Shown: one piece after another, positions 50,854-60,018 of the stretch
Position numbering within the stretch: position 1 is the first letter of the stretch
How the letters are laid out: each line of letters begins with the position of its first letter
Origin: Neobittarella massiliensis (ex Bilen et al. 2018)
GTDB taxonomy: Bacteria > Bacillota > Clostridia > Oscillospirales > Ruminococcaceae
Direction of reading: 5' to 3'
NCBI RefSeq assembly: GCF_900289145.1
Contig: NZ_OKQO01000007.1
Span: forward strand, 62,001 to 126,000
Length of the DNA stretch: 64,000 nucleotides
The notes under the pieces: model-generated
What the model was told of the DNA's origin: nothing
Seen by the model: only the letters and a program-made list of their open reading frames with translations
The model's database searches: none
Position numbers and translations under genes: made by a program

Positions 50854-51393
50854 TCACAAGCTCGTGGGCGCTTTTGGCGGCGCGTCGATGGCGTACAGGT
50901 AGTGGCGCATATCGCCGGCATAGTAGCGGGTGGTAAAGGTCTGACGGCAGGTCATGCCCAGCGCCTGGGCCACCCGCAGCGAGGGCTGGTTGTCGCACTT
51001 GATGATGGCGTGCACCCGTGTGGCCCCCAGCTGACAAAAGGCGTACTGCACGCAGCTGGCGGCCGCCTCGCGGGCATAGCCCCGGTGCCAGTACCGCTTT
51101 TTGAGCAGATAACCCACCTCCAGCACCTGCCGGCCCAGACAGGGCTGTAGGGTGAGGCCTACCTGGCCCACCATGTGGCCGCTCTGTTTTTCTACCGCGG
51201 CCCACAGGCCAAAGCCGTGCTGGCGGTAGCGCTGCTGCTGCCGGTCGAGCCACTGCTGCACATCGGCATCTTGAAAGTGGTGACCGTAGGCGTACATCAC
51301 CTGGTCATCCTGCAGTATTTGGGCCAGGTCCTCCCAGTCGTTCTGGGTCAGGGGGCGCAAAATCAGGCGCGGGGTGGTGCGTAGAAAGCCCAT
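50854..51393 (-). CDS. GNAT family N-acetyltransferase, RimJ/RimL type
   Basis: 179-residue acetyltransferase: TTPRLILRPLTQNDWEDLAQIL, VGQVGLTLQPCLGRQVLEVGYLL, KKRYWHRGYAREAAASCVQYAF (acetyl-CoA loop) and ATRVHAIIKCDNQPSLRVAQALGM, the RimJ/RimL-like set. Acts on protein N-termini or small amines; substrate not predictable. The ATG at 51393 is 6 nt after AGGAGG; an ATG two codons earlier is too close to that site. Confidence 0.9.
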   Translation of the reverse strand: MGFLRTTPRLILRPLTQNDWEDLAQILQDDQVMYAYGHHFQDADVQQWLDRQQQRYRQHGFGLWAAVEKQSGHMVGQVGLTLQPCLGRQVLEVGYLLKKRYWHRGYAREAAASCVQYAFCQLGATRVHAIIKCDNQPSLRVAQALGMTCRQTFTTRYYAGDMRHYLYAIDAPPKAPTSL

Positions 51394-51426
51394 CGTCATC
51401 CTCCTTTTTTGGGTTTTTGACGGCGC

Positions 51427-51458
51427 GAGCCGCAGGGGCAAACTGGCCCCTGCGGCTC
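51427..51458. repeat. Perfect 13-bp hairpin downstream of cysS
   Basis: GAGCCGCAGGGGC and GCCCCTGCGGCTC flank a 6-nt loop, with no T-run on either strand. It may be an mRNA-end structure for cysS; role uncertain. Confidence 0.5.
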
Positions 51459-51511
51459 ATCGGCGCACGGCTGCGCACCACCGGATCGGGCGGCGGCAGC
51501 TGCTTTTAAAT

Positions 51512-51532
51512 TGTGAACAAATTGTAAAAACG
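51512..51532 (+). repeat. Dispersed 21-bp motif, copy 2
   Basis: Identical to the minus-strand motif at 10332-10352; here it is directly after the cysS stop codon, read on the strand opposite to cysS. 25 of 27 bases agree when flanks are included. Confidence 0.7.
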
Positions 51533-51534
51533 GG

Positions 51535-52929
51535 CTATTTTCGGATGATCTGTACCCCGTCGGCGGTATCTTTTAAAGTGATGCCCATGGCCGCCAGCTG
51601 ATCGCGTATGGCGTCGGCGGTGGCGAAGTCGCGGTCTTTGCGGGCCTGCTGCCGCTTTTCGACCAGCGCCTCGATGTCGTCATCCACCTCGTTTTTTTGG
51701 CGGTTATAGCACAGGCCCAGCACGTCGGTGAGCGCATCGAAGGTTTCAGCCGCCCGCTCGAGCGACGGCCGGCTGGGTTTTTGCGCGCCGTTTACAGCCA
51801 TGTTGATATCTTTGACCAGTTCGAAGATGGCGCCGATGGCGTCGGCGGTGTTGAGGTCGTCGGCCATGGCGGCATCGAATTTTTCTTTGGTGGCGGCAGC
51901 CGAGTGGGTGAGGCTCTCGTCGCCGCTGTCGGCGGCTGTCTGCAGGGCGAAATCCAGCTCGTCACGGCAGTTATAAAGCCGCTGCAGGGCGCTCACCGAC
52001 TGCTGGATGACCTCCTGCGAGTAGTTGATGGGGCTGCGGTAGTGGGCGGCGATCATCATAAAGCGGATGGGCTCGTAGCCGTAGACCTCGGCGATCTCGC
52101 GCACGGTAAAAAAGTTGCCCAGCGACTTGGACATTTTGCGGTTGTCGATGTTGATGTAGCCGTTGTGCATCCAGTAGTGGGCGAAATCGCAGCCGTTGGC
52201 GCACTCGGACTGGGCGATCTCGTTTTCGTGGTGGGGGAAAATGAGGTCCTGCCCGCCGCAGTGGATGTCGATGGTGTCGCCCAGGTAGTTTTTAGCCATG
52301 GCCGAGCACTCGATATGCCAGCCGGGGCGGCCGTTGCTAAAGGGGGACTCCCAGTAGGGCTCCCCTTCTTTGGCGGCTTTCCACAGGGCAAAGTCCACGG
52401 GGTCCTCTTTGATCTCGCCCACCGAGATGCGGGCGCCGGCCTCCAGGTCCTCCAGCGGCTGGTGGGAGAGCTTGCCGTACTCGGCAAATTTCTGCGCCCG
52501 GAAGTAGACGTCGCCGTTAGAGGCCACGTAGGCGTAGCCCTTTTCGATGAGCGCCGAGACCAGATCGATGATGTTCTGGATATTCTCGGTAGCTTTGGGA
52601 TGATAGGTCGCCTCGCGCACATTGAGGCCGGTGGCATCGGTCTTGTACTCGGCGATGTACCGCTCGGATATCTCGGCGAAGGTCTTGCCCTCTTCGCCTG
52701 CTTTTTTGATGATCTTGTCGTCGATATCGGTGAAGTTTTGCACAAAGGTGACCTGGTAGCCGGCGTACTCCAGGTAGCGGCGCAGCGTATCGAACACGCA
52801 GATGGGCCGGGCGTTGCCGATGTGGATGTAGTTGTAGACGGTGGGGCCGCAGGCGTAGATCTTGACTTTGCCGGGCTCGATGGGCACCAGTTCCTCTTTT
52901 TGGCGGGTGAGCGTGTTGAATATCTTCAC
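51535..52929 (-). CDS. cysS: Cysteinyl-tRNA synthetase
   Basis: 464-residue class I synthetase that charges tRNA-Cys. The HIGH-type motif is YIHIGNARPICVFD (about residues 33-46), with the zinc ligand Cys in YACGPTVYNY; GRPGWHIECSAMAK and CGGQDLIFPHHENEIAQSE form the zinc and active-site core; the KMSKS loop is NRKMSKSLGNFF. A C-terminal DALR-like anticodon part ends QLAAMGITLKDT. Controlled by the T-box upstream. ATG at 52929 follows GAAAGGAG. Confidence 0.97.
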   Translation of the reverse strand: MKIFNTLTRQKEELVPIEPGKVKIYACGPTVYNYIHIGNARPICVFDTLRRYLEYAGYQVTFVQNFTDIDDKIIKKAGEEGKTFAEISERYIAEYKTDATGLNVREATYHPKATENIQNIIDLVSALIEKGYAYVASNGDVYFRAQKFAEYGKLSHQPLEDLEAGARISVGEIKEDPVDFALWKAAKEGEPYWESPFSNGRPGWHIECSAMAKNYLGDTIDIHCGGQDLIFPHHENEIAQSECANGCDFAHYWMHNGYINIDNRKMSKSLGNFFTVREIAEVYGYEPIRFMMIAAHYRSPINYSQEVIQQSVSALQRLYNCRDELDFALQTAADSGDESLTHSAAATKEKFDAAMADDLNTADAIGAIFELVKDINMAVNGAQKPSRPSLERAAETFDALTDVLGLCYNRQKNEVDDDIEALVEKRQQARKDRDFATADAIRDQLAAMGITLKDTADGVQIIRK

Positions 52930-52988
52930 AGAAAAAACTCCTTTCGCATACCGGGCGGGCGGCCCGGAGCGCTGTAACTTTACGCGGA

Positions 52989-53285
52989 CAGGATAAAAAA
53001 CGCCCCCATGCAGCTCTGGCTGGCTGCACGAAGGCGACAGGGTACTACCGCGGTTCCACTTCGGTTTATCTCTCTATAAAATCGGCGGTAACGGGCCGGG
53101 GCCGGACCCGCATACTGACCACCGGAAGGCGGCGTTGGGCGGGCCTGCTGGCGGGGGCACTTGGCCCGGGCCGCACAGGGGGCGCTCGCAGCCGGTGGCG
53201 GCCCCTCTCTGTACTGTGCGGCGGTCGGGTTACTCTTCCCGTGTTTTGGCAGTTCGTCGCTCTAAAAGCAGAGCTATTTAGTGTG
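52989..53285 (-). promoter_or_regulatory. T-box riboswitch of cysS
   Basis: Minus strand leader. The T-box itself reads GAAGTGGAACCGCGGTAGTA at about 53046-53065, with TGGAACCGCG the conserved antiterminator element. It is followed by the terminator GCC...GGGGGCG and TTTTTT (52995-53028). Upstream, AGTACAGAGAGGGGCC is the stem I AG-bulge region, and GGCTGCGAGC contains a TGC that could be the Cys specifier codon. Uncharged tRNA-Cys would allow read-through into cysS. Confidence 0.9.
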
Positions 53286-53289
53286 TATT

Positions 53290-53318
53290 TTAGGATAGCA
53301 CAAAGCGCGCAAAAAGGC
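53290..53318 (-). promoter_or_regulatory. Predicted promoter of the cysS T-box transcript
   Basis: Minus strand: TTGCCT, 17-bp spacer, TATCCT, directly upstream of the T-box leader. Confidence 0.6.
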
Positions 53319-53333
53319 AACCGTCAAAAGCGG

Positions 53334-54569
53334 TCACTGCAGGCCGAAATACTCCTCGAGCGTTTGGCCGCTCTGCCACAGGGCGGCAGCCAGATCGGGG
53401 CCCACATAGCGGTAGTGCCAGGGCTCGTAGGCGTACTGGGTGACGAGCACCTTATCGGGCAGGTAGCGCAACACGAAGCCGTAGCGGTGGGCGTTTTGCG
53501 CCAGCCACCGGCCCTGGGCGCTCTCGGCAAAGTCGTCGGCACAGGTCATGTTGTAGCCGATGTCGATAGCCAGGCCCAGCTCGTGTTCGGAGCGGCGGGG
53601 GTAGGCGCTGTACATGGCGGCGTTTTGCACGTCGCTGGCGCGGTAGTTAAAGTAGAGCCTGTTTTGGGTGGCCTGGGAGCGGTAGGCCGAAAAGCCGATA
53701 AGCGTAAGGCCCTGCTCTTTGGCGGCCTGCTGCATCTGTTCCCAGGCGGCGGCTGCCGGGGCGCGCAGATAGCCGGCACCGGCGCCGTTGGTGGTAATAG
53801 ACACCAGGTCATTCGGCTCCCACCCGTCGGGCAGCGCGCGGTATTTGTTGACCACCGCGGTGACCGAATCGGGGTCGGAGATGACGGTGGGGGTGATGCT
53901 GGTGGGCTCGACGATGCCGTTTTCGTAGGTGATGGGGCCGGCGGTACCGCCGCCGCTGCCAGCGTCGCTGCCGCCGGTGGGGACGGCGGGTGCGGCCGCG
54001 ACTGTGAAGGTGACGGTGTGGGTGGCACGGTTGCCGGCGGAGTCGGTGGCGGTGTAGACCACCGGGTAGTCGCCAGGGGTGGCGGCATCGACCTGACCGC
54101 TGTAGGTGATGCCGGCGCTGAGGTCGCCGTCTACGTCATCGCTGGCGGTGAGGCCGATGGCCGCGGCGGACAGATCCATCTCGGGGCCGGTGTAGGCTAT
54201 CGTGTCGGGGCCAGAAAACTGGGGCGCCAGATCGTCGACATAGTGTACAGTGAGGGTAAAGCGGCCACTTATCCCCAGCAGATTTTTTACCCGGTAGACG
54301 ATCTTGTGGTCGCCGGGCGCGCTGGGGGCGGCGCTCTCGTCGCCGGTGATGGCGCCGGTCAGGTCGCGGCCCAGGCCGTCTTTGGCGGTGATCTTTTTGG
54401 GTACAAAGCTGCCGCGCTGCTGCCAGGATACGGTCTCGCTGACGCTGGTGCCGGTGTGCCCCCCGTAGGTAAACACCGGCTTTTTGGCCGCCAGCAGCAA
54501 AAACAGCGCCACCGCCGCCAGCAACAGCGCCGCCGCGGCGATGAATACCACTCTCTTTTTGCGGGTCAT
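53334..54569 (-). CDS. VanY-type D-Ala-D-Ala carboxypeptidase (M15B) with Ig-like region
   Basis: 411 residues: a short basic N-terminus (MTRKKR), one membrane helix (VVFIAAAALLLAAVALFLLL) acting as anchor, about 200 residues of Ig/HYR-like beta domains (DDLAPQFSGPDTIAY, TPGDYPVVYTATDSAGN), a Gly/Thr linker, and a C-terminal M15B peptidase from about residue 250. Zinc and catalytic motifs: SEHELGLAIDIGY (His, Asp) and EPWHYRYVG (Glu, His). It trims stem-peptide D-Ala residues outside the membrane. There is no van cluster nearby, so this is a wall-remodelling enzyme, not a resistance marker. GGAAGAGGTGG precedes the ATG. Confidence 0.9.
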   Translation of the reverse strand: MTRKKRVVFIAAAALLLAAVALFLLLAAKKPVFTYGGHTGTSVSETVSWQQRGSFVPKKITAKDGLGRDLTGAITGDESAAPSAPGDHKIVYRVKNLLGISGRFTLTVHYVDDLAPQFSGPDTIAYTGPEMDLSAAAIGLTASDDVDGDLSAGITYSGQVDAATPGDYPVVYTATDSAGNRATHTVTFTVAAAPAVPTGGSDAGSGGGTAGPITYENGIVEPTSITPTVISDPDSVTAVVNKYRALPDGWEPNDLVSITTNGAGAGYLRAPAAAAWEQMQQAAKEQGLTLIGFSAYRSQATQNRLYFNYRASDVQNAAMYSAYPRRSEHELGLAIDIGYNMTCADDFAESAQGRWLAQNAHRYGFVLRYLPDKVLVTQYAYEPWHYRYVGPDLAAALWQSGQTLEEYFGLQ

Positions 54570-54609
54570 GAAACCACCTCTTCCACTTTTCTGTCGTGTT
54601 CTATGATCC

Positions 54610-55214
54610 TTACAGCCCGTGCATGCAGGCCAGAAGTTTCCCATGCATCTCTGTATACGTACTGTAGGTCGCTCCTATTTTTAGCAATGAGGAAAGCGAT
54701 ATACTCTTTTGCATACCCGCCTTTTCGTTTAGGATGCGGGTCGGCAGCAGATAAAAGTCCCACTGCCGCAGATCCAGTGGGTCGGCTGTCTCTTGTTCCC
54801 GGTGCTTGTAGACACAAAATACGTAGATATCCGCCTGCCGCGCTCTGGTCGTACCGTACACGTTGGTAGTGCTGTCCCACCCCAGAGTGGGGCGGATGCC
54901 AAACACCAGTTTGGAGGCCGCCTTTTGCCCCCAAGACTGCAGATAGCCCGAAGTTTTTACCTTTATGGTAAAAAGCCCTCTTTGGTGACCAGGTCGTACC
55001 GGTCCCACGCGATGCGCGTGCCGCCGTGTACGCCCAGTGCACAGGCGACGATATACTCTGCCAGTATGCCCCGCTCGGTATTGGTCAGCAGGTCAGAGTG
55101 GGCCCAGCGCCAAAAGTCGGCCAGGCGCGCCACCTCCCCGCCCCTGCTGTCTCTGAGCGGCTCGGCGCCGCTGCGAGCCGGCGGCTGCACGGCGGGGTAC
55201 AGGAACTCTCTCAT
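54610..55214 (-). pseudogene. Conserved hypothetical gene broken by a frameshift
   Basis: Two frames make one protein. The first starts MREFLYPAVQPPARSG at 55214 and runs to YDLVTKEG, then hits a stop; a second frame continues TIKVKTSGYLQSWGQKAAS through FGIRPTLGWDSTTNVYG and QADIYVFCVYKHREQETADP to the stop at 54610. They join at the T-run near 54963-54972, where one added T restores the frame. The joined, roughly 200-residue protein resembles a clostridial hypothetical family; YDLV..EG and IKVKTS could be a PD-(D/E)XK-like nuclease core, with Val in place of the usual Glu (inference). A sequencing error or a frameshift mutation would explain it. Confidence 0.7.
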
Positions 55215-55350
55215 CGGGCATCTGCTCCTTTTTATAAGGGGGCCGGCAGCCGCTGGGCACTTGATCGCCCGCGCGCCCAGCGCCGGTAAAAGCGGGCGGC
55301 ATCTTGGCCCCGACACGGCAAAAAGGCGCCGCAGAGCAGCGCCTTTTTCA

Positions 55351-55914
55351 CTATTTGGTGGTGTTTATGTACTGCAGGTTGTCGACCAGGTACTTGCCGC
55401 CGGAGATGGCGGTGACCGCGGCGATGACCCACATGCCGACGTTCGAGATGAGCGGCACATCCAGCGACTGGGCGATGCCAAAATCCTGCAGCGCCAGCAG
55501 CAGCAGCACGCCGATGATGACGATGAGCTGGATGACCGTTTTTACCTTGCCCCAAATATTGGCGGCGATGACGTTGCCCTCGCCCACCGCCACCAGGCGG
55601 ATGGCGCTGACCATAAATTCGCGGCCGATGACGATGAGAACCGCCACGCTGGAGGAGAGGCCCATCTCGATAAAGCAGATCATGGCCGAGGTGACCAGCA
55701 TCTTATCGGCCAGCGGGTCTAAAAACTTGCCAAAGGTGGTGACCTGGTTATGCTTGCGGGCCAGCTGGCCGTCGAGCATGTCGGTCAGCGAGGCGACGGT
55801 GAAGATGACCAGGGCGATGAGATAGCTGGCCGGTATATCGCTGATGAGCAGCGCCGCCACAAAAAACGGCACCAGTACCATGCGCAGCACGGTGAGTTTG
55901 TTGGGTGTGTTCAT
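55351..55914 (-). CDS. pgsA: CDP-diacylglycerol-glycerol-3-phosphate 3-phosphatidyltransferase
   Basis: 187-residue membrane enzyme making phosphatidylglycerophosphate. The CDP-alcohol phosphotransferase motif is complete: DMLDGQLARKHNQVTTFGKFLDPLADK (D..DG..AR........G...D...D, in consecutive blocks about residues 44-70). Four to five further helices follow; the N-terminus NTPNKLTVLRMVLVP is typical. GGGGAGGAACCGAC precedes the ATG; 13 bp after rimO. Confidence 0.95.
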   Translation of the reverse strand: MNTPNKLTVLRMVLVPFFVAALLISDIPASYLIALVIFTVASLTDMLDGQLARKHNQVTTFGKFLDPLADKMLVTSAMICFIEMGLSSSVAVLIVIGREFMVSAIRLVAVGEGNVIAANIWGKVKTVIQLIVIIGVLLLLALQDFGIAQSLDVPLISNVGMWVIAAVTAISGGKYLVDNLQYINTTK

Positions 55915-55927
55915 GTCGGTTCCTCCC

Positions 55928-57268
55928 CTATGCGTCGTCTGCGGCCAGATGGCCGTACAGGTCAAAATCGTCGGCCTCGTCGACGGTGATGGCTACCAGG
56001 TCGCCGTTTTGCAGGTCGCATTCGGCGGCAAAGCGCACGGTACCGTCTATCTCGGGGGCGTCGTGCTGGGTGCGGCCCACGTAGGCCATGTCTTCGCTGT
56101 CGAAGTAGTCCACCATCACCTGCACCGTTTTGCCGATCATCTGGCGGTTGTAGTCGCCCATGATGAGGGCCTGCTTGTCCATGATGTGCTGGGCGCGGTG
56201 GCGCTTTGTCTCCTCGTCGAGCTGGCCGTCGAGTTTCGCGGCGGGGGTGCCTTCCTCCTGCGAGTAGGCAAAGCAGCCCAGGCGCTGAAAGCGCATGTCG
56301 TCGACGAACCGGCACAGCTGCTCGTACTGCTGCTCGCTCTCGCCGGGGAAGCCGGCGATGACGGTGGTGCGGATGAACACGTCGGGCACCCGGTCGCGGA
56401 TGAGGGCGATGACCTGGCGCACCCAGGCGTCGTCGCCTTTGCGGCCCATGCGGCGCAGCACCTCTTTACTGGTGTGCTGCAGCGGGATATCGATGTACTT
56501 GACGATCTTTTCCTCGCGGGCGATGATATCCAGCAGCCGGTCGGTGATGCGATCGGGATAGCAGTACATCAGCCGTATCCAGACAAAGCCGTCTATTTTG
56601 CACAGCTCCTCGAGCAGGTCGGCCAGGCGGGGCTCGCCGTACAGGTCCTCGCCGTAACGGGTGGTATCCTGCGCCACCACGATGAGCTCTTTGATACCCG
56701 CCGCGGCCAGCTCTTTGGCCTCGGCCACGATATCCTCGATGGTGCGGGAGCGAAAATCGCCCCGGATGTAGGGGATGGCGCAGAAGGTGCAGCGGTTGGA
56801 GCAGCCCTCGGATATTTTTAAGTAGGCGTAGTGCGACGGGGTGGTGAGGATGCGGCTGCCGGCCAGCGGCAGGTCGTAGGCGCTGGCAAACAGCTGGGGG
56901 TGGCTGCCGGCCAGCGCATCTTTGATGATCTGGGCAATCTGGCTGTTGGAACCTATGCCCACCACGCCGTCGACCTCCGGTATCTCGGCGCGGATCTCGT
57001 CCTTATAGCGCTGGGCCAGACAGCCGGTGACCAGCACGCACTTGAGCTGCCCCTCTTCTTTTAGCTGGCAGAACTCCAAGATGGTGTCGATAGACTCCTG
57101 CTTGGCGTCGTCGATAAAGCCACAGGTGTTGATGAGCACCACGTCGCACAGCGACGGGTCGGCCTGCAGCTCGAACTCGGGGTCCTGCTGGACAAGGCCC
57201 AGCAAAATCTCGCCGTCGACCTGATTTTTGGGGCACCCTAAAGACACCATTCCAACTTGTATTGGCAT
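55928..57268 (-). CDS. rimO: Ribosomal protein S12 methylthiotransferase RimO
   Basis: 446-residue radical-SAM enzyme that adds a methylthio group to Asp88-equivalent of S12. The N-terminal UPF0004 domain has VSLGCPKNQVD, INTCGFIDDAKQES and VTGCLAQRY with three cluster-binding Cys; the radical-SAM cluster motif is CSNRCTFCAIPYIRG; the C-terminal TRAM domain binds S12. The motif GCPKNQVD separates RimO from MiaB. Operon order here recA-recX-rimO-pgsA. Confidence 0.96.
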   Translation of the reverse strand: MPIQVGMVSLGCPKNQVDGEILLGLVQQDPEFELQADPSLCDVVLINTCGFIDDAKQESIDTILEFCQLKEEGQLKCVLVTGCLAQRYKDEIRAEIPEVDGVVGIGSNSQIAQIIKDALAGSHPQLFASAYDLPLAGSRILTTPSHYAYLKISEGCSNRCTFCAIPYIRGDFRSRTIEDIVAEAKELAAAGIKELIVVAQDTTRYGEDLYGEPRLADLLEELCKIDGFVWIRLMYCYPDRITDRLLDIIAREEKIVKYIDIPLQHTSKEVLRRMGRKGDDAWVRQVIALIRDRVPDVFIRTTVIAGFPGESEQQYEQLCRFVDDMRFQRLGCFAYSQEEGTPAAKLDGQLDEETKRHRAQHIMDKQALIMGDYNRQMIGKTVQVMVDYFDSEDMAYVGRTQHDAPEIDGTVRFAAECDLQNGDLVAITVDEADDFDLYGHLAADDA

Positions 57269-57280
57269 ATGTAAACTCTC

Positions 57281-57928
57281 CTAGTATTCCTCGTAGTCGT
57301 CTTCTCCGCTCTGTTGTGCGGCGATCATCTGCCGGCAGTCGCTGTAAGAAAAGCCGCGGCGGGCCAGAGCGGCCAGCGCGCGGTCGCGCCCCTTGGGGCT
57401 AGACAGGTCGCAGCTATAGCTGCGCGCCAGCAGGTAGCGGATGCTCTCGCCGTCGTCAAAGCCGCTGTCGGCCAGTATCTGCTCGACCTGCTCGCGGGTA
57501 AGACCGCGCTTTTGCAGCTCCATGCCGATAAAGCGCACCGAGTAGTGCTTTTGGGAAAACAGCTCGGCGGCCAGCTTGTAGCCGTAGTCGAGATCGTCGA
57601 GCAGACCGGCGGAGCCGACGAGCTCGGCCACCTGGCGCGCGATGTCGCGGGGGTAGGTGCGGCTGAGCTTGTCGGTGAGCTCTTTTTGGGCGTAGGGGCG
57701 GCGGCCCAGATAGTCCAGCGCCTTGTCCTTACACTTTTGGATATCGGACTGGTACTTGACCTCTTCCAAATAGGCGTAGGAGACGGTCTTTCCCGGGCGG
57801 ATATCGGGATTTTTGACCAGTGTTTCGCCGTCGATGGACCACAAAAACTCGCCGTCGACAAACACGCTGTAGCGGCCCCGCTTGGTCTTTTCTAAGCCGG
57901 TGACCACGCCGGCGCCGGTCTCGCGCAT
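57281..57928 (-). CDS. recX: Regulatory protein RecX
   Basis: 215-residue RecA modulator made of three-helix repeats: ALDYLGRRPYAQKELTDKL (about 70-88), GYKLAAELFSQKHYSVRFIGMEL and SIRYLLARSYSCDL. It inhibits RecA filaments. Begins directly after recA (1-bp gap), a common recA-recX arrangement. Confidence 0.92.
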   Translation of the reverse strand: MRETGAGVVTGLEKTKRGRYSVFVDGEFLWSIDGETLVKNPDIRPGKTVSYAYLEEVKYQSDIQKCKDKALDYLGRRPYAQKELTDKLSRTYPRDIARQVAELVGSAGLLDDLDYGYKLAAELFSQKHYSVRFIGMELQKRGLTREQVEQILADSGFDDGESIRYLLARSYSCDLSSPKGRDRALAALARRGFSYSDCRQMIAAQQSGEDDYEEY

Positions 57929-57929
57929 G

Positions 57930-59090
57930 TTATTCGTCCTCTACTTCGATATCGATCTCCACCTCGGCCTTGGCCGGCGCTTTGGCCGATGCTTTGCCGG
58001 TGGCTTTGGCCGCGGGAGCGGGCGCGGCGGCGGGGGCGGCCAGCGGGGTGTCGTCTTTGCCGGCGGCGGCGATGGGTTTTATGCCCACCTTGTCACTCTG
58101 GGCGCGGATGGCGTCCTCGATCTCCCGGGTGACCTCGGGGTGCTCGCGGAAGAACTTTTTGACGTTGTCGCGGCCCTGACCCAGCCGCTCGCCGTTGTAG
58201 CTGAACCAGGCGCCCGACTTTTTGACGATGTCGAGATCGACGCCGATATCCAGGATCTCGCCCTCTTTGGAGATGCCTTCGCCGTACATGATATCGAACT
58301 CGGCCACCTTAAACGGCGGGGCCACCTTGTTTTTGACCACTTTGGCCTTGGTGCGGTTGCCGATGAAGTCGCCGCCGGACTTGAGTGCCTCGGACCGGCG
58401 CACGTCGATGCGCACCGAGGAGTAGTATTTGAGGGCGCGGCCGCCGGGGGTGACCTCGGGGTTGCCGTAGACGATGCCCACCTTTTCGCGCAGCTGGTTG
58501 ATGAACACCGCCACACATTTTGTTTTGCCGATGATGCCGGTGAGTTTGCGCAGCGCCTGGCTCATGAGGCGGGCCTGCAGGCCCACGTGGCTGTCGCCCA
58601 TGAGGCCCTCAATCTCGGCGCGGGGGACCATGGCGGCCACCGAGTCGATGACGATGACGTCGATGGCGCCGGAGCGCACCAGCGCCTCGCAGATCTCGAG
58701 CGCCTGCTCGCCGGTATCGGGCTGAGAGACCAGCAGCGCGTCGATATCCACCCCCAGGGCGGCGGCGTACACCGGGTCGAGGGCGTGCTCGACGTCGATA
58801 AAGGCGGCGGTGCCCCCCTCTTTTTGGGCCTGGGCGGCGATGTGCAGCGCCACCGTGGTCTTGCCCGAGCTCTCGGGGCCGTAGATCTCGACCACGCGAC
58901 CGCGGGGCACGCCGCCGATGCCCAGCGCCAGATCCAGCGACAGGCTGCCGGTGGAGATGGCCTCTACATTGAGGGTGGAGTGCTGGCCCAGGCGCATGAC
59001 CGCGCCTTTGCCGAACTGTTTCTCGATCTGGGCCAGCGCCGTCTCGAGCGCCTGCTGTTTATCGGGGGCCTTTTGCTGTTTCTCCGCCAT
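57930..59090 (-). CDS. recA: Recombinase RecA
   Basis: 386-residue strand-exchange protein. Walker [14 protein letters not shown] (about 67-79), Walker [22 protein letters not shown]-binding loops [19 protein letters not shown] and [22 protein letters not shown] are all intact. The C-terminal tail is longer and more Ala/Lys-rich than usual (about residues 345-386), ending in an acidic [16 protein letters not shown] 9 nt before the ATG at 59090. A LexA-box-like site lies in the leader. Confidence 0.98.
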   Translation of the reverse strand: MAEKQQKAPDKQQALETALAQIEKQFGKGAVMRLGQHSTLNVEAISTGSLSLDLALGIGGVPRGRVVEIYGPESSGKTTVALHIAAQAQKEGGTAAFIDVEHALDPVYAAALGVDIDALLVSQPDTGEQALEICEALVRSGAIDVIVIDSVAAMVPRAEIEGLMGDSHVGLQARLMSQALRKLTGIIGKTKCVAVFINQLREKVGIVYGNPEVTPGGRALKYYSSVRIDVRRSEALKSGGDFIGNRTKAKVVKNKVAPPFKVAEFDIMYGEGISKEGEILDIGVDLDIVKKSGAWFSYNGERLGQGRDNVKKFFREHPEVTREIEDAIRAQSDKVGIKPIAAAGKDDTPLAAPAAAPAPAAKATGKASAKAPAKAEVEIDIEVEDE

Positions 59091-59105
59091 ATTCGTCTTC
59101 CTCCA

Positions 59106-59117
59106 AAACAAACGTTT
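59106..59117 (-). promoter_or_regulatory. Weak LexA/SOS-box-like site before recA
   Basis: AAACAAACGTTT resembles the Gram-positive SOS core GAACNNNNGTTC at six of eight fixed bases. It lies between the promoter and the recA start. Tentative. Confidence 0.3.
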
Positions 59118-59132
59118 TCATTTCTAAGTGAT

Positions 59133-59161
59133 AGTATACTGTATCGGCGGTCAAAAATCAA
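59133..59161 (-). promoter_or_regulatory. Predicted promoter of recA
   Basis: Minus strand: TTGATT, 17-bp spacer, TATACT, overlapping the last codons of prmC. Confidence 0.6.
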
Positions 59162-60018
59162 CCGGCAGCCGGGCGGCGAGCCACCGCCACCCGGTCGTTT
59201 TGAGCGTAGTCCCTGGCAATAAAAACGCCGCTGTAGCCGCAGTTTTTAAGTATCTCGGTCACCGCCGGGCCCTGGCTGGCGCCAATTTCCAGAATCAGCG
59301 CGCCGCCGGGCAGCAGGCAGGGCAGATAGCGCCGGGCGATGGCCCGGTAAAAGCCCAGCCCATCGGCCCCGGCCGCCAGCGCCATGGCCGGCTCGTAGCA
59401 GACCTCCGGCTGCAGGGCGGCCATCTCGGCGGCGGTGATGTAGGGGGGGTTGGCGGTGATGAGCGAGCAGGGCGGGCAGCGGTGCTCGTAGCCCAGCACA
59501 TCGGCCAGCACCGGCTGCACGTCGGCGCCGTTTAGGGCGATGTTTTTTTGCAGGTAGCGAAAGGCGGCGGGCGATTTTTCCACCGCCGTGACATGGCTGC
59601 CGGGGATGTGCTTTTGCAGGGTGACGGCGATGCAGCCGCTGCCGCTGCACAGGTCGCAGATCGCCGGGCCGGCGCTGTAGCCGGGCAGGACGGGGGCCAG
59701 CTCGATGGCTATCTCGCAGAGCCGCTCGGTATCTGGGCGGGGGATGAGCACCCCCTCCCCCACCAGGTACTCGCCGTCGTAAAACGGCCAGCTGCCCAGC
59801 AGGTACTGCAGCGGGTAGCGCCGGGCTCTGCGGCCTATGAGCTGCAGGTAGCGGGCCTGTTGCCCCTCTGTGACCGGCTGGTCGCCCCAAAGCGGCAGCT
59901 GGGCGCTGCCGGTATGTAAGACGTGCGCCAACAGCTGCCGGGCGTCAAAAGCCGCGTCTTCCAGCCCGGCCCGGCGCAGCAGCTCGGCGCCGCGGCGCTG
60001 CAGCTCGGCGACTACCAA
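59158..60018 (-). CDS. prmC: Peptide chain release factor glutamine methyltransferase
   Basis: 286-residue enzyme that N5-methylates the Gln of the GGQ motif in RF1/RF2. N-terminal helical domain (LRRAGLEDAAFDARQLLAHVL), GVLIPRPDTERLCEI, SAM loop ICDLCSGSGCIAVTLQ and the catalytic TANPPYI are diagnostic. The likely start is TTG at 60018, overlapping the DUF1385 stop, with GAGGGGCAGG upstream. In many Clostridia prmC follows the DUF1385 gene, as here. Confidence 0.94.
   Translation of the reverse strand: MVVAELQRRGAELLRRAGLEDAAFDARQLLAHVLHTGSAQLPLWGDQPVTEGQQARYLQLIGRRARRYPLQYLLGSWPFYDGEYLVGEGVLIPRPDTERLCEIAIELAPVLPGYSAGPAICDLCSGSGCIAVTLQKHIPGSHVTAVEKSPAAFRYLQKNIALNGADVQPVLADVLGYEHRCPPCSLITANPPYITAAEMAALQPEVCYEPAMALAAGADGLGFYRAIARRYLPCLLPGGALILEIGASQGPAVTEILKNCGYSGVFIARDYAQNDRVAVARRPAAG

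Noticed and set aside
53241-54869. 542-codon plus-strand ORF opposite the VanY-type gene
   Set aside because: Gly/Val/Ala-rich antisense frame without motifs; the carboxypeptidase motifs on the minus strand are clear.
54960-54975. Programmed -1 frameshift site
   Set aside because: C TTT TTA is not a proper X_XXY_YYZ slippery heptamer, and no clear downstream stimulatory structure was seen; an indel is simpler.
57882-59222. 446-codon plus-strand ORF opposite recA
   Set aside because: Frame opened by GC-rich codon bias on the antisense strand; recA on the other strand is unambiguous.
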